Below are positions 50,338-59,253 of a stretch of DNA of 64,000 bases, in pieces. The DNA comes from Pontibacillus salipaludis (GTDB lineage: Bacteria; Bacillota; Bacilli; Bacillales; BH030062). The stretch lies in contig NZ_BMIN01000005.1 in the NCBI RefSeq assembly GCF_014642405.1, positions 1 to 64,000 of the forward strand, written 5' to 3'. The translations under genes were made by a program, and so were the position numbers. Numbering within the stretch: the stretch's first letter is position 1; every line of letters begins with the position of its first letter. The notes under the pieces were generated by a model. The model was not told the origin of the DNA, did not search any database, and saw only the letters and a list, made by a program, of their open reading frames with translations.

Positions 50338-50763
50338 TTAAATTTCTTCATCAAATTCTTTCCATTGACCATCTTTGTAGACCTCAAGGATCTCACCTTC
50401 TCCGGAAATGAACGTAATCGTCTTGTTGTCGTCTTTGTAAGTGGTAATAGGAATCTCAACTTTTACCTTTAAATCCTGATGTTCATGTAGATACTGACTG
50501 ATCGTTGAGGTTTTATCATTGCCATCCCGTACTTTTTCGGCAATAAGAGAGTATTTGGTGGTCGCTTCTAGTTCCTGTGCTAATTCTGTTTGTGTGTAGT
50601 ACAGATCCCAAAATTCATGAAACGTAACGACTTTTGTTTCGTTTGACACTTGCTTCTCATCTTCGAAAGCATTTAGTTTCATTTGAGCCCTCAAAGTAGG
50701 AATGCTGATAACTGTAACAATCAGAATGATCACGCCTATAAGGAAGATACCAATCTTTTTCAC
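50338..50763 (-). CDS. membrane-anchored extracytoplasmic protein, unknown function
   Basis: 141 residues: one N-terminal membrane helix (about 4-24), then a mixed soluble domain with repeated I-x-V/I-T strands near the C-terminus (VEIPITTYKDDNKTITFIS). The ATG has AAAAAGGGTGAGC upstream. No family recognised. Confidence 0.55.
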   Translation of the reverse strand: MKKIGIFLIGVIILIVTVISIPTLRAQMKLNAFEDEKQVSNETKVVTFHEFWDLYYTQTELAQELEATTKYSLIAEKVRDGNDKTSTISQYLHEHQDLKVKVEIPITTYKDDNKTITFISGEGEILEVYKDGQWKEFDEEI

Positions 50764-50865
50764 GTAAGCTCACCCTTTTTCCTAGTTTGATAGGTTTATT
50801 TTAACACTTTAGGGAAGGGATGCGTTATTGTTAAGGCAAGTGAATGGGATTTAGGAAGAGGAGGT

Positions 50866-50884
50866 GGGACAAGGTACCTGTCCC
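50866..50884. repeat. GGACAAGGTACCTGTCC palindromic repeat
   Basis: GGGACAAGGTACCTGTCCC, perfect around GGTACC, ends at the stop of the leftward membrane protein gene. Confidence 0.7.
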
Positions 50885-51187
50885 TTATGATGCATTCTGA
50901 CGTTTCTTGCGAAAAGCGATCAGAGATGTTTTAAGTGATGCATACCCACCAACAGCTGCATTGCCATAGAAGAACCCCATGAAAAAGCCGGCAACTATAT
51001 TGTTAGGATGGGCGAAGAAAATGGAGATTACTAAACCAACGATATTGGCCACTGTTGGCACGGCTGCTTTAGGAATTGGAAGTGTCTTTTTCAGTAGTTG
51101 TGTGAGAATGATGACTAATGGGACAGCTATAACGGCGTCCCAAAAATTGGTATGAATAACAGGGAAATGTTCCATGAACGGTTCCAC
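50885..51187 (-). CDS. holin-like small membrane protein
   Basis: 100 residues with two or three hydrophobic segments (VIAVPLVIILTQLL; VANIVGLVISIFFA; AGFFMGFFYGNAAVGGY) and a basic tail (FRKKRQN). This layout recalls phage-type holins, but no lysis or phage genes are adjacent, so only a holin-like membrane protein can be claimed. The stop abuts a palindromic repeat. Confidence 0.55.
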   Translation of the reverse strand: MEPFMEHFPVIHTNFWDAVIAVPLVIILTQLLKKTLPIPKAAVPTVANIVGLVISIFFAHPNNIVAGFFMGFFYGNAAVGGYASLKTSLIAFRKKRQNAS

Positions 51188-51274
51188 CTAACTTTTAAAG
51201 GAATAAGGCTATTATGCGCTCATCCTAAAGTGTTATACCTCCCACTTGTGACTCCCGATCCTAATTCTCCGTCG

Positions 51275-51976
51275 TTACGAATCCTTTACTTGATCAATAT
51301 AAAACGTTCCATCTTTCTGTACTTCAGCATAGAAGACATCTGATACAGAGTTCACACCTGCTTGTTGAAGCTGCTGGTGCAACCAGCTTTCTGTAACATG
51401 TAGTTTATCTAGGTTTTTTTGCACGATCTTACCGTCGGATATCACTTCTGTTGTGGTTGGGAATATGGGGGATGTGATGGAGTTTGACGATAATCCTGAT
51501 TTGGTTAACGGCTGATTGACTTCTTGCTTTAATACAGAGATCTTGCCATCTGTCTCTAGAATCGCGTAATCAACTTCTGAGATGGAAAATGCATTTTTCT
51601 TACGTAACATGGCTTTAAGAACATCCAGGTCAATCCGTGCCTTTTTCATTTCTTGATCCATGACTTTCCCGTCCTTAATAAGGATAATTGGATCACCGTT
51701 GAGAATAGTGCGGACTTTTTTTGATTTGATATCTAGATAGCCCAGGATAATTGTAAATAAAGCCCAAGCGAGCAATGCATACAATCCATGAGAGACTTTG
51801 AACGTTTGGTCTATCGCAAGGCTTGCACCAATGGTCCCTAACGAAATTGCGGAAACGAAATTAAAGAACGTCATTTGACCGATTTCTTTCCGTCCCATAA
51901 TTCTGGTAAGAAGAATCAGAACGAAGAAAGCAAGTAGGAGTCTTAGGGTGAGTTCGCTGAAGGACAATGGGAACAC
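51275..51976 (-). CDS. DUF421 / YetF-like membrane protein (first of two)
   Basis: 233 residues. Three membrane helices (about 8-25, 38-55, 62-80) precede the cytoplasmic DUF421 domain with GDPIILIKDGKVMDQEMKKARID and EVDYAILETDGKISVLK. YetF-like proteins are widespread in spore formers and their role is unclear. About 45 percent of positions appear shared with the next DUF421 protein, by rough eye alignment. Confidence 0.88.
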   Translation of the reverse strand: MFPLSFSELTLRLLLAFFVLILLTRIMGRKEIGQMTFFNFVSAISLGTIGASLAIDQTFKVSHGLYALLAWALFTIILGYLDIKSKKVRTILNGDPIILIKDGKVMDQEMKKARIDLDVLKAMLRKKNAFSISEVDYAILETDGKISVLKQEVNQPLTKSGLSSNSITSPIFPTTTEVISDGKIVQKNLDKLHVTESWLHQQLQQAGVNSVSDVFYAEVQKDGTFYIDQVKDS

Positions 51977-52162
51977 TCTTTTTTAATTGTAGTTGTGTGA
52001 ATCTAGACTTAGCTTTCGTTAATACATCTAGATTATTCTAAGTCCAGGCGTATATGTATTGAAAAGAAAGAGATGAGGGTTCAATTTTGATATTGAGATG
52101 TTACTAGAGGAGCGAAAGAAAAAGGATAGAAAAGAGGTGCCGGCCTTCCTATCCAGTCTAGT

Positions 52163-52861
52163 TTAATAAATATTTGGTGTTTGAGTTTTTTGATGGCGCT
52201 TAATAATATGGATCTTTCCGCTACTATCCATTTGTGCGAAGGAAACCTCACTAATGCTTTGAACAGCATGGGTGCGAAGGTGTGTGAGTAACCAATTTTG
52301 ATCCTTTTGAAGGAATTTTAAATTCTCGTGATTCACTTCTCCATCAATAATGAGTGGGAAGCTTAAAGAAACAGGAGAGGGTGGAATCCCCATGTCAGAT
52401 GGTTGTAAAGGTCTGGCTTGAGAAGTGGGCACAACAGATAGTTTCCCGCTTGGCTCAATGATGGCATACCTCACATCTCCAATATTTTGATACCCCTTTA
52501 GTCTAAGCTCTGATAAAAGTAAAGGGATATTCATTTTTGAATAGCGTAATTCCTGTTCCTGAATAATTCCATCAGCGACAACAATGATAGGCTTTGAATC
52601 AATATTATAGAAGAACTTCTTCAATGAAAGATAGCCAAGTAAAATGGTAGCAATCATTAAAACGAACACTCCGGCTGTCGCTTTAGAAGGAATCTTGTAC
52701 ACGAGTGGTTCCGCAGCTACGGTTGTGATCAGCATAATGGCAGCGAGGTCATAAGAAGTCATGTTCGAAATCGATTTCTTTCCAATGATCCTAACGGCTG
52801 TCCACGTGACAAGTAACATGATTATACATCGTAAGGCATAAGCGATAACGCCACCCATCAA
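52163..52861 (-). CDS. DUF421 / YetF-like membrane protein (second of two)
   Basis: 232 residues with the same plan as the gene at 51275: three helices (IIMLLVTWTAVRIIG; LAAIMLITTVAAEPLVY; FVLMIATILLGYLSL) and a cytoplasmic domain with KPIIVVADGIIQEQELRYSKMN and VRYAIIEPSGKLSVV. It starts 8 bases after the DUF4363 gene, a pairing commonly seen in Bacillaceae. Confidence 0.88.
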   Translation of the reverse strand: MMGGVIAYALRCIIMLLVTWTAVRIIGKKSISNMTSYDLAAIMLITTVAAEPLVYKIPSKATAGVFVLMIATILLGYLSLKKFFYNIDSKPIIVVADGIIQEQELRYSKMNIPLLLSELRLKGYQNIGDVRYAIIEPSGKLSVVPTSQARPLQPSDMGIPPSPVSLSFPLIIDGEVNHENLKFLQKDQNWLLTHLRTHAVQSISEVSFAQMDSSGKIHIIKRHQKTQTPNIY

Positions 52862-52869
52862 ATTCCCTC

Positions 52870-53241
52870 CTACGGTTCTGGGATAACACGACTAAAGTTT
52901 CTCCATAAGTCTTCTGCCATTTTAGCTCTGCCGAAGACCTCCACCTGATCTTGAGCTTCAGTGCCAGCAAGAATAAAACTCAGAGATTCTTCAAGGAGCG
53001 AAAACTCTGCCTCTCCAAAGTTGATAAGGATGACTAATTTCTTCTTCTCCCATTCCTTATGTAGTTCTTGTGCCAACATTTCAGCATCTTTCCATTGATT
53101 ATGCTGTGCATATTCCTCAATTCGGTTAAGGTTCTCTATCATATGAACGTCTTTCCATACAGCGTTTTTGATCCAAAAATACCCTGTAAAGACCAACAGG
53201 ACGAGAAAGATCAACAAGATATCAATAGTCTTGTTCTTCAT
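52870..53241 (-). CDS. DUF4363-family protein
   Basis: 123 residues: an N-terminal membrane helix (about 7-24) then a helical domain with WKDAEMLAQELHKEWEKKK and LLEESLSFI, typical of DUF4363. First gene of a two-gene operon with DUF421; GGAGGAAC is the ribosome site. Function unknown. Confidence 0.82.
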   Translation of the reverse strand: MKNKTIDILLIFLVLLVFTGYFWIKNAVWKDVHMIENLNRIEEYAQHNQWKDAEMLAQELHKEWEKKKLVILINFGEAEFSLLEESLSFILAGTEAQDQVEVFGRAKMAEDLWRNFSRVIPEP

Positions 53242-53536
53242 GATGTTCCTCCTAGTAATAGCTTATATTGACTTTTCTTATTATGGTTCTGTACATTCAT
53301 CCCATACATAAACGGTGGAAAGGGTTACAAGACGATAGCTGAGTGGGGATGCTTACAGATGGAGCGTCTCTCTTACATTTCAATCTATAAAAGTAACCAA
53401 AGTGCAGAGATGCGATAGATACATCCCTGCCCTTTTTCTCGATTTTTTTATGGGAAACGTCTCGGATTGTGTGCTCATCCGACGTTTTACATTTTTTGAA
53501 GTGGTGGAAGGTCAGAGAGAGCTAAGGACAATAGCC
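53242..53536. other. intergenic region, no gene seen
   Basis: It contains scattered words of the AAAGGTCACAGAT class (GCAGAGATGCGATAGATAC, GGTCAGAGAGAGC) but no clear hairpin or ORF. Confidence 0.4.
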
Positions 53537-54796
53537 TTACTCAATTTCAGAAAGCACCTTTACTTCTCCGCTGTGAGCATCGACAACATACGAACAGTCT
53601 AGCTTCCCATGCAATGTATAGCGTTTATTCGCGGGGTCCCATACGTATACGGGAGTGAGCGTAATTTTGTCCTCTAAAAGAATCAATGCTTCGTGTTTTG
53701 TCAAAGTCACTTCTTCCGCTTGTTCAAAATCAGCGGTCATTTCACTAAAGAAATCGTTCTCTATGTAAGTAAGCACACTGGTGCTATTCTGATTAAGAAA
53801 CACATTTACTTTCCTTTTGTAGAAATCACTTGTTCTCTTTGCGTTCTCAAGTTTTGCTAATACATATCCGTTCTCACGTTCCACGGACTGCCATAACCAT
53901 TCACCAGAATCAGTTGGGTATACAACTTGCAAGAATCGCTGGAGGGAACTTCGCGTCTCCTTCACCATTTCTTCTGTAATAGGGGTTAGATCTGGATGGG
54001 ATTCATGCATTTCTGCTTGTTCAACAGTTACTTCATCAGTTAAATCGATCTTCTCTTCTTGGAATGTTTCATCTAACCGGGGCTCATAGGTCATAATTTC
54101 ACCAATGGGAACAAGATGTACCGAATCTGTCAGGTGAAAAGGGCGAGTCTCTTTGCCATCATTCTTTATGTAGATCTCTTCTAATGCATAGACCGATTCA
54201 AAACGTTTGGTTTCCATTATAGGAAAGTTTACAAGCATCAATTGGTTCTTGATTAGATCGGCGATGTCTTCTAGAGATAAAGAAAAAGATTCATCCTGTA
54301 CGTCATGCACTTCTGGAAAGTACCCGTGAATGGTGAAGAACACGAGCTCATCTTCATCATTCACTTCAACCGAAATGATACCGGATGGGGTGGTTGGGAT
54401 TCCGTTTACGGCCGAGTAGAACATGTAGGTTCGATCCTGTTTACTTTTTAAAAAGAAATGCTCGCCTTGTGTGAGTCCTGTCTCTTGTTCCACCCAATGG
54501 ATGACGTCTTGTTCATTAGGCAACGTTGGAGTCTTCGCTTTACTTACACCACTTACAAAAATAAGACTTCTTACTTCTCCCGTATGTACGTCCACATCGA
54601 TTGATGCTGTCCCTTCTGGGTTCAAGTCGTCTTCAACAGGTCCTGAGCCTTCCGGGAACCATTCCATGTTATATACATAGTGCGTTTGTTCAAACGCTTC
54701 GACTTCTCTGTGAAGATGGGTGCGCTCAAGGGTGTAATCCTCAAGTCCAAACTTTCTTTTCATCCGTTCTTCAATCGCTTCTAGTTTTTGTTTCAT
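53537..54796 (-). CDS. YcdB/DUF4901-like protein
   Basis: 419 residues with two PepSY-like YcdB repeats: TASIDVDVHTGEVRSLIF near the N-terminus and YVVDAHSGEVKVLSE at the very end, each after a variable helix-strand unit. Unlike B. subtilis YcdB it has no signal peptide or SLH domain, so it is predicted cytoplasmic. GTAGGAGGGAAC precedes the ATG. Confidence 0.72.
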   Translation of the reverse strand: MKQKLEAIEERMKRKFGLEDYTLERTHLHREVEAFEQTHYVYNMEWFPEGSGPVEDDLNPEGTASIDVDVHTGEVRSLIFVSGVSKAKTPTLPNEQDVIHWVEQETGLTQGEHFFLKSKQDRTYMFYSAVNGIPTTPSGIISVEVNDEDELVFFTIHGYFPEVHDVQDESFSLSLEDIADLIKNQLMLVNFPIMETKRFESVYALEEIYIKNDGKETRPFHLTDSVHLVPIGEIMTYEPRLDETFQEEKIDLTDEVTVEQAEMHESHPDLTPITEEMVKETRSSLQRFLQVVYPTDSGEWLWQSVERENGYVLAKLENAKRTSDFYKRKVNVFLNQNSTSVLTYIENDFFSEMTADFEQAEEVTLTKHEALILLEDKITLTPVYVWDPANKRYTLHGKLDCSYVVDAHSGEVKVLSEIE

Positions 54797-55038
54797 TATA
54801 GTTCCCTCCTACTTACTCTTTCTAATGTACGTATTGTTTTTGGAGAAAGTTTCAATTTAGTAAGCGAGAAGTGGTACCCGTACTTTCTTAGCTTTATAGA
54901 GCGGGACAAGGCCATTATGTTAAAATGGTGGTAATTTATGCTAAAAGTTATGCCGGTTCAGAGGTATGAATGTGTTGGCGAAAGAAAGTTTAAAAATAAT
55001 AGAGCGTAAAGTTTCATGTTAAGAAGGGGGATCGGGGA

Positions 55039-55896
55039 ATGCAAAATCGTGTCATCCAACAGCTAGGGTTACAAGTAGAATCGGCGAATGAGGTAGAAGA
55101 ATCTTTTAGCTCAACCGTTTATCAATGTGAGTTGTCTACGGGGGAATGTGTCTATTTGAAAATTCCTTATTCGAAATTGAAATACGAGAGAGAGTTAGAA
55201 GCTTACGAGATATTAAAAGGGAGCGTTGCCATACCTGCACTATTGGATCATTGGGAGGGGGATGAGGAGTGTCCTGGAGCCTTTGTATTGGCTGAATTAA
55301 AAGGGAAGCCCCTAACGACGGCAGCTACACCGAACGTAGCGTATCAGGTCGGGGTCCTTCATGCAGAGATGCATTCTATTCGTCCGCCTGAAGAGTCATT
55401 GAAGGGAATAAAAAATGAATTTCCGAACTGGTCCACTTTTCTCGAAAAGCAGTTTTATAGTTTTGCAGAGGATGTTCGCGACGTTCTTGATGAATCGTTA
55501 TATGGGAAAGCGTTGAAGAAATTTGAACAGATGAAGCACGAGCTCCCGCCACCAGATGGGCCAAGCTTTGTACATATGGATTTTCGGCCGGGCAATATTA
55601 TAGTGGATGAAGAAACTGTGTCAGGAGTTATTGATTTTGAAAGCGTGCGATTTGGTTCCACCGAGATCGACTTCACGAAGCTTCATCGAGATTTTTTGGC
55701 TTACGATGATCGATTATTCCAGGCTTATCAAGATGGTTATAAGTCCGTGAGACCGCTGATTGATTTAGAAAAGGTGTTGCCTTTTTATCAATTTACGGAT
55801 GCTTTTAATAGTATTGGGTGGTGTCAGCGGAGAGGGGGGGAAGATAATGCTTCATTTTTGGAATTGAATGTAGGGATTTTAAAAGAGTGGTTGTAG
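55039..55896 (+). CDS. aminoglycoside phosphotransferase-family kinase
   Basis: 285 residues with the APH/ChoK fold: VYLKIPYSKLKYERELEAYE holds the ATP-binding Lys and Glu, FVHMDFRPGNIIV the catalytic Asp, and GVIDFESVRFG the metal-binding Asp. The substrate could be an antibiotic, a sugar or a small alcohol; nothing nearby decides. GAAGGGGG precedes the ATG. Confidence 0.88.
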   Translation: MQNRVIQQLGLQVESANEVEESFSSTVYQCELSTGECVYLKIPYSKLKYERELEAYEILKGSVAIPALLDHWEGDEECPGAFVLAELKGKPLTTAATPNVAYQVGVLHAEMHSIRPPEESLKGIKNEFPNWSTFLEKQFYSFAEDVRDVLDESLYGKALKKFEQMKHELPPPDGPSFVHMDFRPGNIIVDEETVSGVIDFESVRFGSTEIDFTKLHRDFLAYDDRLFQAYQDGYKSVRPLIDLEKVLPFYQFTDAFNSIGWCQRRGGEDNASFLELNVGILKEWL

Positions 55897-55987
55897 TAAC
55901 ACGTGGTAGAGGTCGTTGACTCTGAAGGATTGAACATGTCAAAGATCGAGCGGATCTGTAACATGTTAAATAGGGTTTGTTTGTGAA

Positions 55988-56025
55988 AAGGTCAGAGATA
56001 GAGTTTATCTCTGACCTTTTTATTG
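55988..56025 (+). terminator. terminator built from an AAAGGTCAGAGAT inverted pair
   Basis: AAAAGGTCAGAGATA pairs with TATCTCTGACCTTTT around GAGTT-like loop bases and ends in a T tract. It belongs to the same hairpin family as those at 61.7-62.9 kb. Confidence 0.7.
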
Positions 56026-56055
56026 GTGTGCGATGTGAAAGCGTCAAAGATGGAG

Positions 56056-56078
56056 GTGGGACAAGGTACCTGTCCCCA
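56056..56078. repeat. GGACAAGGTACCTGTCC palindromic repeat
   Basis: GGGACAAGGTACCTGTCCCC, then ATGGTTC; it separates the kinase gene from the sucrose operon control region. Confidence 0.7.
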
Positions 56079-56130
56079 TGGTTCAATAATAGTTATTGAC
56101 ACTTAAGGAGAAATCGTTTACATTAATTAA

Positions 56131-56202
56131 TGAAAAGCTTTACATTATTGATTTGGTAATATTGTAAAGCTTTTCATAAACACGGAATGTAAAGCTTTAC
56201 AT
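56131..56202. promoter_or_regulatory. three palindromic operators of the sucrose operon
   Basis: TGAAAAGCTTTACA (56131-56144), TGTAAAGCTTTTCA (56163-56176) and the perfect ATGTAAAGCTTTACAT (56187-56202). Centre-to-centre distances are about 32 and 25 bp. The palindrome with a central GC fits a LacI-family repressor, almost certainly the ScrR encoded at 59254. A TTTACA box at 56117-56122 may be the -35 of the promoter. The last operator lies about 5 bases before the ribosome site. Confidence 0.85.
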
Positions 56203-56221
56203 AAAAGAGGGGGAATGGGAA

Positions 56222-57651
56222 ATGAAGTACGATATAATCGCAGCGGGCATATTAGAGGCTCTTGGGGGAAAAGAAAACATCTCAGCTGCTGCTCATTGTG
56301 CAACTCGATTAAGACTTGTTTTACACGATGAATCAAAAGTGGATCAAAAGAGATTAGATGAAATGGATGAGGTGAAAGGCACGTTCTCAACAGGAGGGCA
56401 GTATCAGGTCATACTTGGTTCAGGTGTTGTAAATAACGTTTATGCAGAGTTCACGAAACTAACAGGATCTGAAGAAATGTCGAAGGATGAAGTGAAATCA
56501 GCTGCGAATCAAAAATTAAATCCGGTGCAGCGATTTGTGAAGATGCTTTCTGACATCTTTGTTCCCATTATTCCTGCGATTGTTGCTGGTGGTCTCTTAA
56601 TGGGGTTAAATAACTTGCTGACAGCAAGCGGGTTGTTTATTGAAGATCAGTCGGTAATTGAAGCGTATCCAGGCATGAGTGATTTAGCTGCAATGATTAA
56701 TACATTCGCAAATGCGCCCTTTACATACTTACCTATTCTAATCGGGTTCTCGGCAGCCAAGCGATTTGGCGGAAATGCCTTTCTCGGGGCAGCACTTGGA
56801 ATGTTGATGGTGCACCCTGACCTTTTAAATGGCTGGGGTTATGGAGGAGCTTTGGCTGATGGAGAGATTCCGAAGTGGAACATCTTTGGATTTGAAATTG
56901 CAAAAGTCGGTTATCAAGGAACGGTCTTACCGGTCTTAGCCGCAACTTATATTCTAGCTAACATTGAGAAATTTTTGCGTAAAAGAATTCCGACGTCACT
57001 TGATAACTTATTAACGCCGTTACTTACGATCTTTATTACAGGTGTTTTAACCTTTACCTTTGTAGGACCTTTAACTCGCTCTGGAGGAAATTTATTAACA
57101 GATGGAATTGTATGGATGTATGAAACCGTTGGCTTTATTGGCGGTGGTATTCTTGGAGCGCTTTACGCTCCGTTTGTTATAACAGGTATGCACCATAGCT
57201 TTATTGCTATTGAGACTCAGCTTTTAGCCAATTTGCGAAGACGGGTGGATCATTTATCTTCCCAACCGCTGCTATGGCTAATGTGGCTCAAGGATCAGCA
57301 GCTCTGGCTGTATTATTCATAACAAAGAGCCAGAAGATGAAAGGTGTCGCCTCTGCGGCTGGGATCTCTGCATTATTAGGTATCACAGAACCGGCGATGT
57401 TTGGTGTGAATTTGAAGTTGCGCTATCCCTTTATCGCAGCGGTAATCGGTGCTGCTATTGCAACTGCTTATATTACGTTTAACGATGTGTTAGCTGTTGC
57501 GCTAGGGGCAGCTGGATTACCTGGTGTGATCTCCATTCGCCCGACATCTGTTGTGCATTACATCATTGGAATGGTCATCTCGTTTGTCATCACATTTGGA
57601 CTTACGTACGTGTTAGGGAAACGAAAGAAAGAAGATTCTTCCGCGGCATAA
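56222..57651 (+). pseudogene. scrA: sucrose-specific PTS EIIBC component with a frameshift
   Basis: The EIIB domain (residues 1-90, phosphorylation Cys in SAAAHCATRLRL) and EIIC membrane domain read normally to GMHHSFIAIETQLLAN. The frame then shifts and stops at 57322. The next frame resumes exactly where expected (TGGSFIFPTAAMANVAQGS onward) and ends KKEDSSAA at 57651. Restoring one base after GCCAAT (about 57232) repairs the gene. The enzyme would import and phosphorylate sucrose at the membrane. A two-part translation product without the shift is unlikely to work. Confidence 0.9.
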
Positions 57652-57677
57652 GCGGAGTAGAAGGGTGTAGGAATGAA

Positions 57678-59153
57678 ATGGATTGGACAAGAGAAGCGAG
57701 ATACAAGCCTCTTAAAAATGTATCTGAAGAAGAGTGGATGAGACTTCATGAAGTTGTAAGGAGCTGTCCATGGCGCCAAAGCTATCATATCCAACCCCGC
57801 GTGGGACTGTTAAATGATCCGAATGGTTTCTCTTATTACAATGGGGTCTATCACCTCTTCTATCAATGGTTTCCGCTTGGCCCTGTACACGGATTAAAGC
57901 ACTGGTACCATGTAACGTCGACTGACCTTGTTCATTGGCAGGAGAAAGGTATAGCCATTTCTCCTGATCGTTATTTTGATTCTCACGGAGCTTTCTCAGG
58001 TACAGGGATTGTCATTGGCGAGGAATTGCACCTTTATTACACAGGCAATGTAAGAGATGAGGATTGGGTGCGCACACCTTATCAATGTCTGGCGAAAATG
58101 GATCAACTTGGTGAAGTTACAAAGGTCGAGGCTCCGCTAGTAACAGGAGTGCCGGAGGGTTATACAGAACATTACAGGGATCCGAAAGTCTTTAGTAAGG
58201 ATGGGACTTATTTTATGTTGGTAGGAGCTCAGCGGACGGATGAAACGGGGGCCCTTACCGTCTATGAATCCAAAGATACACAAACGTGGGCATTTCGCGG
58301 AGAATTGAAAACAGACTTTAGCGGGTTTGGATTTATGTGGGAATGTCCAGATTATTATGAACGTGATGGGAAAGGGGTTTTGCTTTTCTCTCCGCAAGGA
58401 CTCGAAGAGAAAGGTGATCACTATCAGAATATTTTTCAATCTGGATACGTGGTAGGAAAGCCGTTAGAGATAGAGTCACTCAAGATGGAGCACGGAACGT
58501 TTTACGAATTTGATCAAGGCTTTGACTTCTATGCTCCACAAACTACAGAAGATCATGATGGTCGCCGTATCCTCGTGGGTTGGATGGGGCTTCCTGAGAT
58601 TGCTTATCCAACAGATCGTCATGAATGGGCACACTGCTTAACGATCCCGAGGGAGCTGACGATTCTTGGTGATCGGATCCTACAGCGTCCAGTTCGAGAG
58701 ATGGAGAAGTTGAGAACAAACCGTTCAGACAAACAAGATGAGCTGAATCGTGCCGTAAAGGTATATGAAGGGTTTGAAGGAACAACGTATGAGCTGCAAG
58801 CATCTTTCACTACCTTAGATTGGCGGGATTTTGGGGTCCGCTTTCGCTGCGGGGAAGAAGAGTATACAGAGATTCGAGTCGATCCGAAATGGAAACGGGT
58901 GACGGTGGATCGTAGCAAAAGCGGTGAGGCTTTTGCTGAAGAATTTGGAACAATCCGATCGGCTTCTCTTTCTTTTGATCGCTTGATAACGTTGAGGTTA
59001 TATGTGGATCATTCTTCATTTGAACTCTTCGTGCAAGGAGGGGAAGAAGTCTTCTCAGGCAGGATTTTCCCATCAGAAGGGAGCACTGGAATCGAATTTT
59101 TCTCAGATGGAGCAGTAAGCTTAAGAGCGACCAAATGGGATATAGGAAAATAA
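57678..59153 (+). CDS. scrB: sucrose-6-phosphate hydrolase (GH32)
   Basis: 491 residues. The GH32 five-bladed propeller shows the nucleophile Asp47 in GLLNDPNG, the transition-state RDP in EHYRDPKVF and the acid/base Glu (about 222) in WECPDYY. A C-terminal beta-sandwich follows. It splits sucrose-6-phosphate from the PTS into glucose-6-phosphate and fructose. It lies 26 bases after scrA and intact genes follow, so only the transporter is damaged. Confidence 0.95.
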   Translation: MDWTREARYKPLKNVSEEEWMRLHEVVRSCPWRQSYHIQPRVGLLNDPNGFSYYNGVYHLFYQWFPLGPVHGLKHWYHVTSTDLVHWQEKGIAISPDRYFDSHGAFSGTGIVIGEELHLYYTGNVRDEDWVRTPYQCLAKMDQLGEVTKVEAPLVTGVPEGYTEHYRDPKVFSKDGTYFMLVGAQRTDETGALTVYESKDTQTWAFRGELKTDFSGFGFMWECPDYYERDGKGVLLFSPQGLEEKGDHYQNIFQSGYVVGKPLEIESLKMEHGTFYEFDQGFDFYAPQTTEDHDGRRILVGWMGLPEIAYPTDRHEWAHCLTIPRELTILGDRILQRPVREMEKLRTNRSDKQDELNRAVKVYEGFEGTTYELQASFTTLDWRDFGVRFRCGEEEYTEIRVDPKWKRVTVDRSKSGEAFAEEFGTIRSASLSFDRLITLRLYVDHSSFELFVQGGEEVFSGRIFPSEGSTGIEFFSDGAVSLRATKWDIGK

Positions 59154-59178
59154 CCAGAAATCCCTTATAATAACGGAA

Positions 59179-59192
59179 GGAGAACGTTTTCA
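59179..59192 (-). promoter_or_regulatory. candidate cre site upstream of scrR
   Basis: On the minus strand TGAAAACGTTCTCC matches the CcpA site consensus at nearly every position. It lies between scrB and scrR, after a TATAAT-like word (59166-59171). Carbon catabolite control of a sugar operon is expected; binding is inferred. Confidence 0.5.
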
Positions 59193-59253
59193 TAGGGAGT
59201 GTCTGTCCGTGAATAGGGGCAGGCACTTCGGTGTTTTGCCGAGGAGGAAGTTT

